Assembly (NCBI RefSeq): GCF_007746795.1
Contig: NZ_CP036343.1
Span: forward strand, 62,001 to 126,000
Source: Gimesia algae
Lineage (GTDB): Bacteria; Planctomycetota; Planctomycetia; Planctomycetales; Planctomycetaceae
DNA length: 64,000 nucleotides
Reading direction: 5' to 3'
Shown: piece by piece, positions 36,203 to 46,381 of the stretch
How the letters are laid out: each line of letters opens with the position of its first letter
How positions within the stretch are numbered: position 1 is the stretch's first letter
Position numbers and translations under genes: made by a program
The notes under the pieces: model-generated
Told to the model about the DNA's origin: nothing
The model's database searches: none
Seen by the model: only the letters and a program-made list of their open reading frames with translations

Positions 36203-39200
36203 ATGAAACGCGAACAGATTCTGCAGCTCTCTTGTGTATCTCTCATCATTTTATTTCTGTTGACCTGTCTAATGACAGGCTGTGGAAAAGAGCCCGCTAA
36301 CGATGCCGGAACTCAGCAGACAGCGAAACAGCAGACAACGGAAGCAAAGCCGGTTGTTGAGACAGAAGAGACAGTCCGTCAGGAAAAGAAACCCGTCGCA
36401 GAAGTACAAGAGGTCGCATCTCCCAAGGTACTCAATCGGATGATGAAGGCCCGGGAGAAGATGAATTCGATTCTGCTGGGATTGATAAACTATTACGACC
36501 AACACGAGATGTTCTGCCCGGATACCAGCATTCCGGAAAATTATGCTTCCAGCGGACGACCTCACTTAAGCTGGCGAGTGCATATTTTGCCGTTTATGGG
36601 AGAGGAAGATCTTTATCAGCAGTTCAAGCTGAATGAACCCTGGGACAGTCCGCATAATCAGCGACTACTGGCGAAGATGCCAGACGTATTTCGTGCTCCC
36701 GGTGACCCTGCAGATTCCACCACAACCCGGTTTCGCCATGTAGAATCGGTTCTCGAATCTCCCGATAGCCGTCCTGTGACGATGTTTCCCGTCAGCCCCG
36801 GAGGGGCATCCATTGGCTTCCGGGAAATGAAAGACCAGATGAGCGAAACCATTCTGTTTCTCGAAACGGCTCCGGCGCAGGCCACTCCCTGGACCAAACC
36901 CGATGGTATCCCATTGATTCCTGATAATCCGGCGAAAGCGATTGGCCTCAGCGACCCCAGCGGAACCATGATCTGCTTCGTAGACGGTCACAGCAGTCTG
37001 GTCAAGCCTGGGACTTCCGCCGAAATCTGGTCTCAGCTACTCGATTACGCAGACGGGCATTCCATCTCCGACGAAAATTTTGCCAAGTTCCCCGCTCCCG
37101 ACCTTGAACCTCGTACCGATCTTCCACTGCATCTGACGTATATGAGAATGCCGTTTTCGGACGCGCTGGTCGTAATGCATCCACGGGCCATGCTGGAGAC
37201 CGGGCCTGCCAAGGACTTGCTGACCCGCTTAAGCCGGGAGACGGATGTGCCCGATCTCGATCGGCTGCGCGAGTGGGAGACGGTCATTGTCTGGATACGG
37301 CGGTTTGCTTCCGGATGGGAAGGGCATTATCTGGTTCAATATTTAGAACCCACTCCACGAGAAACGGTGCTCAAGCAACTCGGCTGTGATCCGGCGCACC
37401 TCTTTTTACATGATGATCGAACCTGGCTGATCGCAGAGCCTTCACTGGTAAAAGAGTTCGCGATGACCAGGAATACCCCGCCTGAGGGGCTGTCATTATG
37501 GGAGGACATGGATCTCAATAAGAATCTGGCAATGCGGTTTTATCTGTCATCCATGTTTGAGGAATCGAATGTTTTTAAGTATTTGAGTAACAGGTTGGAC
37601 ATCCCTGTCCTGGACCAGATTCATACATTCGATCTGTTGTTGGACTTTTCAGGCGAATCCCTGCTCGAGCTGCAGGTCAATATGAAAACTCCTGAAGCCG
37701 CAGAGCAGCTGCGGGATCGGATCCAGCGATTTCAAAAGCAGACAACAGCGGAATTGTCTCCGCACGCATCCGAGGCAGACAGGGAGTTGTCTGAAGCGAT
37801 GTCAAAGCACTTTTCGATGTCGCTTACTTCGCCTCCATGGGAGCCACAAAGTGATCAGACCATGCTGGATCTGAAGCTGAAACAAATTACCTCCTATCAG
37901 CGGTTGATCAGTTCCATTGATAAGAAACTGATTCAACCTGCGGTCGTCAAGACGGTTGAAGAAAAACGCGAGTTCGAACAGAAAGACCAGATCAAGCGTC
38001 TGGGAGTTTCCATATATCAGTCTCAGCATGTTTTGCGTATGCAAGAGGCAATGGCGGAACAACAACCGGGCGGCGCTGCTGTGCAGAAAGAAGAAAAAAA
38101 CCAGTTAAGCTGGCGCGTCAGTCTGCTGCCGATGATGGGGCAATACAAATTATATGAACAGTTTCACTTAGATGAGCCCTGGGACAGTTCGCACAATCTG
38201 AAACTGCTGGAAAAGATGCCCGCGTTGTATCAGAGTGCGGGTGTGACTCGACCCGGCTACACATCCATCATGAGATTCAACGGAGAACGAACCCCCTTTC
38301 AGGACTTAACGGTTTCCCGTCTCAAGGATGCCCCGGATGGTCTGGAGAATACGATTCTCTGTGTTCAGGCGGGCGCCGATCAGGCGGTCCCGTGGACGAA
38401 GCCCGTGGATCTGCCTTTCGATCCTCAAGATCCCTGGCGGGTGGTGGGGAAACTGGAGTACGACCAGTTACTGGCTTTGATGATGGATGGTTCCGCGCGC
38501 TGGATCCCTCGTACAATGCCGGCAAGCGAGTTTGCAAAGCTGATTGACCCCGATGACAGTGGACGAAAAAGAGCGACTTCCCTGAAGTGGGCAACCCCCA
38601 CCGAATGGGCGTTGCAGGTCGCGCGGAATCTAAAAGATCCCTTCGTACGCTGTGTGATTTTAAACCGCATTGCGCAGGCTCAAATCGCAGCGGGCGAAAA
38701 AGAACAGGCAATGCAGACTTTAAAGCCGGCATTGGAACTGGTTTATGAAACAGAGCAGGTGGTCATAGAATCCATTAAGATTGAAGAGGCGGTAATTAAA
38801 ACACTGTTGCAGATGGGAGAACTTGATTTAGCAATTCAAACGGCAAAGAAATTTATGAACCAGATGATCAAGGTAGCAGCTTATAGAGACATTGCTCTGG
38901 AGTTGATCAAGGCAGGAAAAATGAAACAGGCGGTTGAAGAAATTCAAAGCCTGGAGAATGTACATGTTGTAAAACATATTTGGGGTAAAGTTGCCGAGTC
39001 GCTGGTTCAACAGGGGCAGAAACAACATGCTCTGGAGTTCGTGGAACAGATTTCTCTTTGGGATCATAAAGGGACGGCGCTATGTACCATGGCCTGGGTT
39101 TATTATGAGGAAGGCGATCTTGAGCAGGGATTAGAGGTAATCAGGCCAGTAGAAGGTCTATACCAGAAAGTAGAAGACAAAACGGCACGAGATCAGTTAC

Positions 39201-40165
39201 TAAGTCTGTATGCCGGCTCCCTGGCACGAGGAGGTCTGTATCAACGTCCGTTGGAGCTTATTGCATTAATCAAGGATCGTGATTTTGCTGAGTCAGCATA
39301 CGAATTTGCTGCGGTCACACTGACGGCTGCCGGTGATGCAACACAGGGGATGAAGATCGCCGATCAAATTAACGAGCCGTCTGTCAAAAGATCTGCACTC
39401 CAGGGGATTGCGGGGACGATTGCCAATAAATCAGACGATTTTGACGAAGCTCTGAAAGTCGCTGCGATGATAAAAGACACTGGCGCCCGAGATTATGCAC
39501 TGGAAAACATCGCGCGTCTGGCCGCCAAGGCAGGAAAAGGCAAGCAGACCGAAGAAGTAATGCAGAAGCTTTCGAAGCTCGATCCGAACACGTTTTTTTC
39601 GAGGGATGTTGCTTACCATCTCGTAGAAACAGGAAATCTGAAATCGGCCATGCAGATTGCTGAATTGATGCAAACAGAGGAAAGTAAATCAATCTTTCTT
39701 TATAGTATTGCCCGGGCAGTGGCCCGTTCGGGAGAGACCAAGGCAGCGCTGGACATCATTCAAAAAATCCAGGTTCCGATGAGAAAGGATCAAGCCCGGT
39801 CACGGGTGGCTGCCGGTTTTGCCGAGGCAGGAAAGACTGACGAGGCGATTCAGCTCGTTTCCCGGATAGAAAACGGTGTAGAGCAAACACGGGTGCTTAC
39901 CGAAATTGCTGCCGCCCTGTTCAAAACGGGAGACGATACACAGGGAGTCAAAGTTCTGAATCAAGCGATCGATTTCGCATCAAAGCACCGGGCGAGAAAC
40001 TATCTGATGGATGTCATCATGCCCCTGGCCAGTGAGCCACTCACCGCTGTGCAACAGAAAGCGGAAGAGACGAATGTCATAACTCCGCTGAAAAAATCAT
40101 TTACGTCAGATGAGAGACGGGTGGCCAAACGGCTTTTGAAAATCTTCTACACGATGTCAAACTAG
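36203..40165 (+). CDS. large lipoprotein with two DUF1559-like domains and TPR-type repeats
   Basis: ATG 36203 (MKREQILQLSCVSLIILFLL) is preceded by AAGGGG and gives a proper lipoprotein signal with lipobox LMTGC; GTG 36119 and ATG 36143 are longer alternatives. The roughly 1320-residue product carries a DUF1559-like module near residues 110-300 (SWRVHILPFMGEEDLYQQF, EPWDSPHNQRLL), a second degenerate copy near 610-790 (SWRVSLLPMMGQYKLYEQF), a region between them recalling substrate-binding folds, and a long C-terminal series of alpha-helical tetratricopeptide-like repeats. The ending SFTSDERRVAKRLLKIF is shared with the next two genes. Predicted outer-face or periplasmic scaffold; function unknown. 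Confidence 0.8.
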   Translation: MKREQILQLSCVSLIILFLLTCLMTGCGKEPANDAGTQQTAKQQTTEAKPVVETEETVRQEKKPVAEVQEVASPKVLNRMMKAREKMNSILLGLINYYDQHEMFCPDTSIPENYASSGRPHLSWRVHILPFMGEEDLYQQFKLNEPWDSPHNQRLLAKMPDVFRAPGDPADSTTTRFRHVESVLESPDSRPVTMFPVSPGGASIGFREMKDQMSETILFLETAPAQATPWTKPDGIPLIPDNPAKAIGLSDPSGTMICFVDGHSSLVKPGTSAEIWSQLLDYADGHSISDENFAKFPAPDLEPRTDLPLHLTYMRMPFSDALVVMHPRAMLETGPAKDLLTRLSRETDVPDLDRLREWETVIVWIRRFASGWEGHYLVQYLEPTPRETVLKQLGCDPAHLFLHDDRTWLIAEPSLVKEFAMTRNTPPEGLSLWEDMDLNKNLAMRFYLSSMFEESNVFKYLSNRLDIPVLDQIHTFDLLLDFSGESLLELQVNMKTPEAAEQLRDRIQRFQKQTTAELSPHASEADRELSEAMSKHFSMSLTSPPWEPQSDQTMLDLKLKQITSYQRLISSIDKKLIQPAVVKTVEEKREFEQKDQIKRLGVSIYQSQHVLRMQEAMAEQQPGGAAVQKEEKNQLSWRVSLLPMMGQYKLYEQFHLDEPWDSSHNLKLLEKMPALYQSAGVTRPGYTSIMRFNGERTPFQDLTVSRLKDAPDGLENTILCVQAGADQAVPWTKPVDLPFDPQDPWRVVGKLEYDQLLALMMDGSARWIPRTMPASEFAKLIDPDDSGRKRATSLKWATPTEWALQVARNLKDPFVRCVILNRIAQAQIAAGEKEQAMQTLKPALELVYETEQVVIESIKIEEAVIKTLLQMGELDLAIQTAKKFMNQMIKVAAYRDIALELIKAGKMKQAVEEIQSLENVHVVKHIWGKVAESLVQQGQKQHALEFVEQISLWDHKGTALCTMAWVYYEEGDLEQGLEVIRPVEGLYQKVEDKTARDQLLSLYAGSLARGGLYQRPLELIALIKDRDFAESAYEFAAVTLTAAGDATQGMKIADQINEPSVKRSALQGIAGTIANKSDDFDEALKVAAMIKDTGARDYALENIARLAAKAGKGKQTEEVMQKLSKLDPNTFFSRDVAYHLVETGNLKSAMQIAELMQTEESKSIFLYSIARAVARSGETKAALDIIQKIQVPMRKDQARSRVAAGFAEAGKTDEAIQLVSRIENGVEQTRVLTEIAAALFKTGDDTQGVKVLNQAIDFASKHRARNYLMDVIMPLASEPLTAVQQKAEETNVITPLKKSFTSDERRVAKRLLKIFYTMSN

Positions 40166-40260
40166 TTTTTCTCCAGGTTCACTTTAACGTCTCTGGAGTA
40201 AGTTGGATGGAATAAAATAGAATAAGTCGGCTATTTTAGAGCCTGTCTTGCAGGTGTCAT

Positions 40261-42102
40261 ATGAATCTTTCACATCAGTTTCAAAGTCATTTCAACATGG
40301 AGTGGAAAATTGCTCTCCGTTTCAGGCAGCATCGTTTCCAGCGCACCCCTGGCTGGGGAGTTTTTATACTGATGTTGATTACAGTGGGAATGTTCCCAGG
40401 CTGTAAGGGGAGTCAGGAGTCGGAGGTTGCTCCTGCCACCAGCAATGCGAGTTCGAGAAATGCTGGTGCCGAAGAGGCAGGGGATAACAGGTCGACGGAA
40501 AACGCTGCGGAACCTGTTGACTCTCCCAATCCGGGCGCTGCAACTGCTCAGCAGTCCCCCACAGAATGGGCGCTGAAGATGGTACTATACATCGACAATC
40601 CGTTCGTGCGCGTCCACATGCTGAACCAGATCGCAGCCGCCCAGCTGGAAGCCGGGATGAATGATCAGGCGCTGGGCACTGTCAATCAGGCTCTCCCGAT
40701 TGCAGAAGGTCTGAAGGTGGAATCACAAAAGCAGACCTCGCTGGGTCGACTTGCAGAGACACTGATCAAGGCGGGAAAAATTCAGCAGGGCATGGAACTG
40801 ATTGAGCGGTCGGAGAACGAAATCAGGATCCAATACACATTATTGGGGATCGTTTCTACGTTAGGTAGATTACGGCGGTTTGACCGGGTCCGGTCTATGA
40901 TTGATCAGATTGAAGATGAATCACTCAAAGAATTCGCCATCAACCGGTTGGCGCGGAGACTGGTCGGAGCAGATCAGACAGCAGAAGCCGTTGAGTACAT
41001 TGAGGCACTTCCACAACAGGAATCCAGGGCATTTTACCTGATCGGGATTGCCAGTGCGCTCATTGAGGTCGGGAAGAAACAAGAGGCACTCGAGACGATG
41101 CAGCGTTCTCTGGATGCATTGCCACTCGTCACTGATCCGGAACGTAAGCAGCAGGTCGAAGCGGGAGCACTGCTGATTCAGGCAAACGTAGGGGAGCTTG
41201 AGGAAGTGTTGAAACAGCTCCAAGACATGGAAGATGAAACCGTCCGCAAACTAATGCTCGGCGATATAATTTCCATGTTGACGGAGAACGCCCAACCCGA
41301 CAAAGCACTGATACTGTTACCGCAACTTACTGAAGAACAGAGCAAAGAAATATTCGCTCGCAAAATCGCCCTCGCATTCGCTGAAGCGGGGCAGGGGACA
41401 AAGGCGCTCACACTGATGCAGAATCATCGATTGATACAAGCAAACGATCTTTCCAGCAGAGATGTGATGATTGCACTTGCCAGGGAAGGGCATCTGGAAC
41501 AGGCTTTGGAAATGATAGAAGAAATAAAAACCGCGCGGGATAAATCCGATGCCTGCAGCGACATTGCCAGAACGCTCGCTGAACAGGGAGACTTTCAGGA
41601 GGCCGAGAAAGTGGCTGGAAAAATAACCGAACCTTACACCTATTATTATTGCCTGTGTAAAATTGCTGGAGAAGTGAGAAAAACAGGCGATGTCGCTTAT
41701 TCAGAAAAATTGTTTCAACTGATTAAAGACAAGAGTCTCTACGATTATTATCAGGGAATTCTTGCCGTCGATCTGGCTAAGGCAGGAAAATTGGAAGAGA
41801 GCAGGGTCCTTGTCAATCGAATCATCAATCTGAAAACGAAAAGTGAGGCTTTGATCAAAATCGCATCCACGTTGGCGGTAGCGGGAAATGCAGAGCAGGC
41901 GGTAGAGGCACTCAGCCAGGCAATCTCTATGGCTGAGCAGAATCAGGAAAAACCGGATATCAATCTCTTGCTGCTTGTGTTGGCGATGGAACTTGATCAG
42001 GATCAAACCAGACAGGCCATTGATGGCGTATTCAGAATGAAAAAAACGTTCACGCCGAAAGAAAACCAGCTTGCCCAACAGGTTCTTAAAGCGCTGCAGT
42101 AA
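40261..42102 (+). CDS. TPR-type lipoprotein, second of three paralogues
   Basis: 613 residues, lipobox MFPGC after a hydrophobic segment (GVFILMLITVGMFPGC), a Gly/Ser/Ala-rich linker, and then helical repeats of about 33 residues from about residue 100 to 600 (TEWALKMVLYIDNPFVRVHM, ALGTVNQALPIAEGL). The first repeat block matches that of 36203-40165 (TEWALQVARNLKDPFVRC), and the end TFTPKENQLAQQVLKAL matches both neighbours. The gene follows the first paralogue by 95 bases and precedes the third by 74. A protein-protein scaffold role is inferred from the repeats. Confidence 0.8.
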   Translation: MNLSHQFQSHFNMEWKIALRFRQHRFQRTPGWGVFILMLITVGMFPGCKGSQESEVAPATSNASSRNAGAEEAGDNRSTENAAEPVDSPNPGAATAQQSPTEWALKMVLYIDNPFVRVHMLNQIAAAQLEAGMNDQALGTVNQALPIAEGLKVESQKQTSLGRLAETLIKAGKIQQGMELIERSENEIRIQYTLLGIVSTLGRLRRFDRVRSMIDQIEDESLKEFAINRLARRLVGADQTAEAVEYIEALPQQESRAFYLIGIASALIEVGKKQEALETMQRSLDALPLVTDPERKQQVEAGALLIQANVGELEEVLKQLQDMEDETVRKLMLGDIISMLTENAQPDKALILLPQLTEEQSKEIFARKIALAFAEAGQGTKALTLMQNHRLIQANDLSSRDVMIALAREGHLEQALEMIEEIKTARDKSDACSDIARTLAEQGDFQEAEKVAGKITEPYTYYYCLCKIAGEVRKTGDVAYSEKLFQLIKDKSLYDYYQGILAVDLAKAGKLEESRVLVNRIINLKTKSEALIKIASTLAVAGNAEQAVEALSQAISMAEQNQEKPDINLLLLVLAMELDQDQTRQAIDGVFRMKKTFTPKENQLAQQVLKALQ

Positions 42103-42176
42103 GTCGGTACTCAGAGGGTGGTGAGTTTGAGAGGATGTACTTTCATTGAATTGACAGTCGAGGATCAGGATCTCTG

Positions 42177-43766
42177 ATGAAAAGTACAACGCGACTGCTG
42201 ACAGCTTTAACAAAATCGCAGTATTCTCGCACATTGCGCTACGGAATGATTGCGCTGGCAGGTTTCATCCTGGCGAGTTGCAGTCAGCAGGTGAAGCCGC
42301 CGGTAAAAGATGCCGAAAGTGTGTCCGTGGAGAAACCCAAAGCTGATCCCGTGGCGTCAGACGCCCAACAAACAGGGGAGACCTCAACGGTTCCTGCCCC
42401 GCAATGGGAGACCCCCGAGGAATGGGCGGCGTTGATGTACCGGACGTTGACTATTTCTCAACTAAAAGAGCAGGATTCCAGCGGATCAGTTAAGCAGACA
42501 AAAATCAGGAGGCCATTAACTGTCGGAAGTGTACTTGGCACGGACGCGCAGAAAACGGATAGCAAACCTGAAAAATCTCTCTTCCCTCAGTATTACCAGC
42601 TGGTCGCAAATGGAACGATTGACGATTTAAACGCAGCATTAAACAAGGCGGAGCAGATACCCGCTGCGGGCGAGCAGGCGGAAGCGTACTGTGGTATCGC
42701 CTGGGCTCTGCTGGCTGAAGAAGCATTCCTGCGGGCGAAACCCTACCTGGTTCAAGGTGAGAAATTACTTCCGCAAGCTCAAGATTCCGAAGGGCATGAG
42801 CAACGTCTGCATCTGTATGCGAAAGCGTTCGCGCGATCGGGAGACAGTAACAAGGCTGTCGAAGTGGCACAACAAATCGCGAATCTCGATCTCCGTGAAG
42901 AAACGATAATTTCCATTTCAGGGCAAATTGCGAAAACCGGGGATGTTGAGCAGGCCCTGGGCTTTGTGGAGACAATCAAAAATCGAAAATCTCAATCGCA
43001 GGCACTCCAGCAGATCACTTTAATATTGGCGAAGTCAAATGCCTGTAATCAGGCGTGTACGATAACTGGGCAGATTACTGATGAGGAAACCAGGTTTAAA
43101 GCGCTGGAGGGGATTGCTCTGGAACTTGCAAAAGCAGGTAGAGGAAGTCAGGCTCTGGAAGTGGTTCAACAAATCAATTTTTTACATCGTCGACCCTGGT
43201 TTCTGCGGTCGCTTGCAATATTGCTGATTGAGACAGGTTACTTTGAGCAGGCACTGGAAATTGCTCCGTTGATTGATGGTTCCCGAGATCAGTCAACTTA
43301 CCTGATGGAAGTGGCGATTGCTCTTGCTGAGACAGGGGAATCAAAACAGGCGCAAGAGGTCGTGCAGCAGATTCCCATGCTGGACAGCAGGCGCATTGCA
43401 GTCGCGAAGGTGGCTTCCGGTCTCTTGAAAGCAGGTCAAGTCAATGGTGCGCTGAAGATCGCACAGCAAATCGAATATGACGAGATGAAGGAATCGATCT
43501 TATATCGGATTGCCTCAGAGCTTGCTGCACAAGGTGAGCGTGTCTTGTCATTGACAGCATTAAAAGAGGCCACGACTTCGACGCAACGTTTGGGACGCCC
43601 CATGCCGTTTTCACGCACGATACCGCTGCTGGCTTATCAATGGGTTGCTTCAGAACCAACGTCTGAGGAGAAACCTGAGTTCGTAAGAAACCTGAAACCC
43701 GCTTTTACACCAGAAGAAAAGCAACTGGCTGAAAGCTTACTGCAGGCCGCTCAACAGAAAAAGTAA
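42177..43766 (+). CDS. TPR-type lipoprotein, third of three paralogues
   Basis: 529 residues beginning at ATG 42177 behind AGGAT. Lipobox LASC follows GMIALAGFI. After a spacer, helical repeats run from about residue 135 to 500 (ALNKAEQIPAAGEQAEAYC, ALEVVQQINFLHRRPWFL). The C-terminal AFTPEEKQLAESLLQAAQ repeats the signature of the two upstream genes. Together the three genes form a plus-strand cluster facing the shikimate genes tail to tail, with 24 bases between. Partner proteins are unknown. Confidence 0.8.
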   Translation: MKSTTRLLTALTKSQYSRTLRYGMIALAGFILASCSQQVKPPVKDAESVSVEKPKADPVASDAQQTGETSTVPAPQWETPEEWAALMYRTLTISQLKEQDSSGSVKQTKIRRPLTVGSVLGTDAQKTDSKPEKSLFPQYYQLVANGTIDDLNAALNKAEQIPAAGEQAEAYCGIAWALLAEEAFLRAKPYLVQGEKLLPQAQDSEGHEQRLHLYAKAFARSGDSNKAVEVAQQIANLDLREETIISISGQIAKTGDVEQALGFVETIKNRKSQSQALQQITLILAKSNACNQACTITGQITDEETRFKALEGIALELAKAGRGSQALEVVQQINFLHRRPWFLRSLAILLIETGYFEQALEIAPLIDGSRDQSTYLMEVAIALAETGESKQAQEVVQQIPMLDSRRIAVAKVASGLLKAGQVNGALKIAQQIEYDEMKESILYRIASELAAQGERVLSLTALKEATTSTQRLGRPMPFSRTIPLLAYQWVASEPTSEEKPEFVRNLKPAFTPEEKQLAESLLQAAQQKK

Positions 43767-43790
43767 CGGCGGATTCCGGTTCTGAACTAC

Positions 43791-44855
43791 TTACGACAGC
43801 TTTTCGTGTGCGGTCAGGATCAGGGTTTCGGTTTCTTCCCAGTCGATGCATTCGTCGGTGATGGAGACGCCGTACTGGAGCTGCGATAAATCTTCAGGCA
43901 GACTCTGATTGCCGGGAAGCAGATTGCTTTCCAGCATCAGGCCGATAATCGTATCGTTGCCGGCGACGCGCTGGTCGATGACTTCATTCCAGACTTTTCC
44001 CTGGTTGCGATAGTCTTTGTTGGAATTCGCATGGCTGCAGTCGACCATGAACCGGGGTGACAGGCCGGCGGCCTGCAGGCTCTTGCTGGCTTCTTCCAGG
44101 TGCTCCCGCTGATAGTTCGGACCCGAACGTCCGCCACGCAGAATCAGGTGACCCCAGGGATTGCCTTTGGTGTTGACCACGCAGGTCTGGCCGTCCGCAT
44201 CGATCCCCAGAAAACTGTGGGGGCTCTGCGCGGCGAGCATCGCATTTAACGCGACGTCGAGGCTGCCGTCTGTACCGTTTTTATAACCGACGGGCATTGA
44301 GAGTCCGCTGGCCATCTGGCGGTGTGTCGGCGATTCGGTCGTGCGGGCACCGATCGAAGCAATGGAGATCGCGTCGGCAATGTATTGAGGCGTGATCGGT
44401 TCCAGCATTTCGGTTGCGGCGGGTATGCCCAGTTCGCCGATCTGCAGCAACAGCTGGCGGGCGATCTTCAATCCCGAAGAGACATCGAAGGTGCCATCCA
44501 GGTGCGGATCGTTGATCAGGCCTTTCCAGCCGACGGTCGTGCGTGGTTTTTCAAAGTAGACCCGCATGATCAGGAACATCCGGTCGTCCACTTTGGAAGA
44601 GAGTTCTTTTAAACGGGCGGCATATTCGAGGGCGGCTTTGGGATCATGAATCGAACAGGGCCCGACGACCACGATGAGACGATGGTCTTCTCCCGAGAGA
44701 ATCCGTTTGATCTGTTCGCGCGATTCGCCAACCGTCTCTGTGACTTTGTCGGTCCGCTTATAAGTGTCTTTCAATTCCTGTGGTGCAACCAGACGGACGG
44801 AATCATGAATGTTGACGTTTTGAATGGGTAACATCGGCTTGCAATCGTTCTTCAT
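43791..44855 (-). CDS. aroG: 3-deoxy-7-phosphoheptulonate (DAHP) synthase, class I AroG type
   Basis: 354 residues matching the AroF/G/H class along its full length: VVVGPCSIHDPKAALEYA, MRVYFEKPRTTVGWKGLIND, AATEMLEPITPQYIAD, GARTTESPTHRQMASGLS, VGYKNGTDGSL, LRGGRSGPNY, FMVDCSHANSNKD and SITDECIDWEET. It condenses phosphoenolpyruvate and erythrose 4-phosphate, the first step of aromatic amino acid synthesis. The metal-binding Cys in GPCSIHD and His in DCSHANS are present. It follows shikimate kinase by 35 bases, so two pathway steps are coupled. Which feedback-sensitive isozyme it resembles cannot be told. Confidence 0.95.
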   Translation of the reverse strand: MKNDCKPMLPIQNVNIHDSVRLVAPQELKDTYKRTDKVTETVGESREQIKRILSGEDHRLIVVVGPCSIHDPKAALEYAARLKELSSKVDDRMFLIMRVYFEKPRTTVGWKGLINDPHLDGTFDVSSGLKIARQLLLQIGELGIPAATEMLEPITPQYIADAISIASIGARTTESPTHRQMASGLSMPVGYKNGTDGSLDVALNAMLAAQSPHSFLGIDADGQTCVVNTKGNPWGHLILRGGRSGPNYQREHLEEASKSLQAAGLSPRFMVDCSHANSNKDYRNQGKVWNEVIDQRVAGNDTIIGLMLESNLLPGNQSLPEDLSQLQYGVSITDECIDWEETETLILTAHEKLS

Positions 44856-44890
44856 TACTATAAGTGTGTGATATCAGTTTATGATTGTGA

Positions 44891-45412
44891 TCAGAGATTC
44901 AACTGCTGACAGATCTGGGAAACAACTTCCTCTGCCGTCAGCTTTGAAGCCTCAATTTTCAGTTGTGCATACAGTTCATACAGTGGGAATCGACTGTCGT
45001 ATAAGTCGGCCAACGTTGTTCCCGGTTCAATCAACACACCCCGGTCGAACGCATCGGCAACCCGTTGCTCCAGTACTTCAGGTGACACATCCAGCCAGAC
45101 TATGGTACCAAGACTGCGAAGATGTTGCATGGCTTCGCGGCTGTAACAGACGCTTCCACCAGTAGAAATTACCGATCCTGCTGATTGGATCGATTGCACA
45201 TATGTTGCCTCAATTTTTCGGAAACCCTCAGAGGTGTGATGCGAAATGATCTCGGCCAGCCGTTTTGACTCCCCGGCTTCGATTAATGCATCTGTATCCA
45301 GGAAGGGAAGACCTGTCTGTTCAGACAGTAGTTTCCCCACGGTCGACTTTCCCGATCCGGGCATGCCAATCAGTACCACAGCCTGATTCTCAGGCGTACT
45401 TTCAGACGCCAT
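44891..45412 (-). CDS. aroK: shikimate kinase
   Basis: ATG 45412 is preceded by GAGGAG with seven-base spacing; the longer frame starting at 45427 lacks one. The 173-residue protein has the P-loop GMPGSGKST at residues 16-24, the shikimate-binding DTDALIE at 39-45, an Arg helix (SEGFRKIEATYVQ) and the loop STGGSVCYSREA, where many kinases have GGG. The lid region AFDRGVLIEPGTTL is present. It phosphorylates shikimate with ATP. It is the first gene of a two-gene operon with DAHP synthase. Confidence 0.9.
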   Translation of the reverse strand: MASESTPENQAVVLIGMPGSGKSTVGKLLSEQTGLPFLDTDALIEAGESKRLAEIISHHTSEGFRKIEATYVQSIQSAGSVISTGGSVCYSREAMQHLRSLGTIVWLDVSPEVLEQRVADAFDRGVLIEPGTTLADLYDSRFPLYELYAQLKIEASKLTAEEVVSQICQQLNL

Positions 45413-45799
45413 CCGGTAACTCCTCATTGCTGCGAATTGAGGGGAGACGCGGACTGTTTTTCAGGAAGGCACGATGAGGGGGACACAAAAACATGAAAGC
45501 AGTATCTGTTTGATAAATAAAGGCTTACGATAAATGTATGCCGCCGGATTTGGAAAAACATCAAAAATTCGGGGAAAAGCAAAACAAATAATATCGCAAA
45601 TCAGGTCTAATAGGAACTGTGTGGAAATTCGGGTGAACTGTCATTGTTATTTTTCAGTCCGAACCAACACAAGTATGGAGCTCATGTTTGTGCTAAATTC
45701 ACACGAAGTTTACTTGTTATTCTAGCCTGGCAGTTCTGTCAGGACATTCTTGCTGTGACTCAGCAGTGAGAATCAGAGTTTTTCTGAAGCTTTGAAGAA
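45413..45799. other. AT-rich intergenic region between divergent operons
   Basis: The spacer between shikimate kinase and the sigma-factor operon holds no convincing gene; a 63-codon plus frame at 45534-45725 has no ribosome-binding site or protein-like pattern. It is clearly richer in A and T than its surroundings (45540-45720) and must carry the promoters of both directions, which I could not place with confidence. Confidence 0.5.
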
Positions 45800-46381
45800 T
45801 TGAATTCCATCGTGGAGCAACTGTCACCAGTCAAATTTGCAGCGCAAATCCGATGTTGTGCCAATGATCTGCACGATCAGGGTGTCGACCGGTTGGGTTC
45901 GCTCTACGATTTGACTTCAGAGCGACTGGTGCGTTATGCGGTGACCGTGACCCGGAATATGCCGGATGCGGAAGATGCGATTCAGGCCACCATGGTGCGG
46001 ATCGCCATGAAGCCGAAAATTCTGGCTTCGGCACAACAACCCTGGGCTTACCTGTTACGGGTGACCCGCAATGAAGCGTTACGGATTCTGCAGAAGCGGA
46101 AGCCATTTCAGATATTTGCTCAATGCCGACAGCTCTGGGCGCGAGATGAAGAAATTGTAGAAGAGAACGACCAGGCGCAAGTCATTCGCAAGGCCTTAAA
46201 GCGTCTGCCAACCAATCAGTCAGAAGTCGTGGTCTTGAAGATCTGGGAAGACATGACTTTTGCAGAAATCGCCAGTGTGCTGGATGAATCGCCGAATACT
46301 GTGGCCAGTCGTTATCGTTATGCACTCCAGAAGTTAGATAATTACCTGCGTCCCGTGACGCATGAGGATATTAATGTTTGA
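45800..46381 (+). CDS. ECF-type RNA polymerase sigma factor
   Basis: 193 residues from TTG 45800 (GTG 45812 is an alternative; neither start has a strong ribosome-binding site). Sigma region 2 is seen at about 38-70 (ERLVRYAVTVTRNMPDAEDA), and region 4 at about 138-185 (LPTNQSEVVVLKIWEDMTFA and EIASVLDESPNTVASRYRYA). It is the first gene of the secretion-like operon and overlaps the next gene by eight bases. It may direct transcription of this operon (inference). Confidence 0.88.
   Translation: MNSIVEQLSPVKFAAQIRCCANDLHDQGVDRLGSLYDLTSERLVRYAVTVTRNMPDAEDAIQATMVRIAMKPKILASAQQPWAYLLRVTRNEALRILQKRKPFQIFAQCRQLWARDEEIVEENDQAQVIRKALKRLPTNQSEVVVLKIWEDMTFAEIASVLDESPNTVASRYRYALQKLDNYLRPVTHEDINV

Noticed and set aside
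45534..45725. 63-codon plus-strand frame in the AT-rich spacer
   Set aside because: No ribosome-binding site, no protein-like composition, and it lies in the likely promoter region of two divergent operons.
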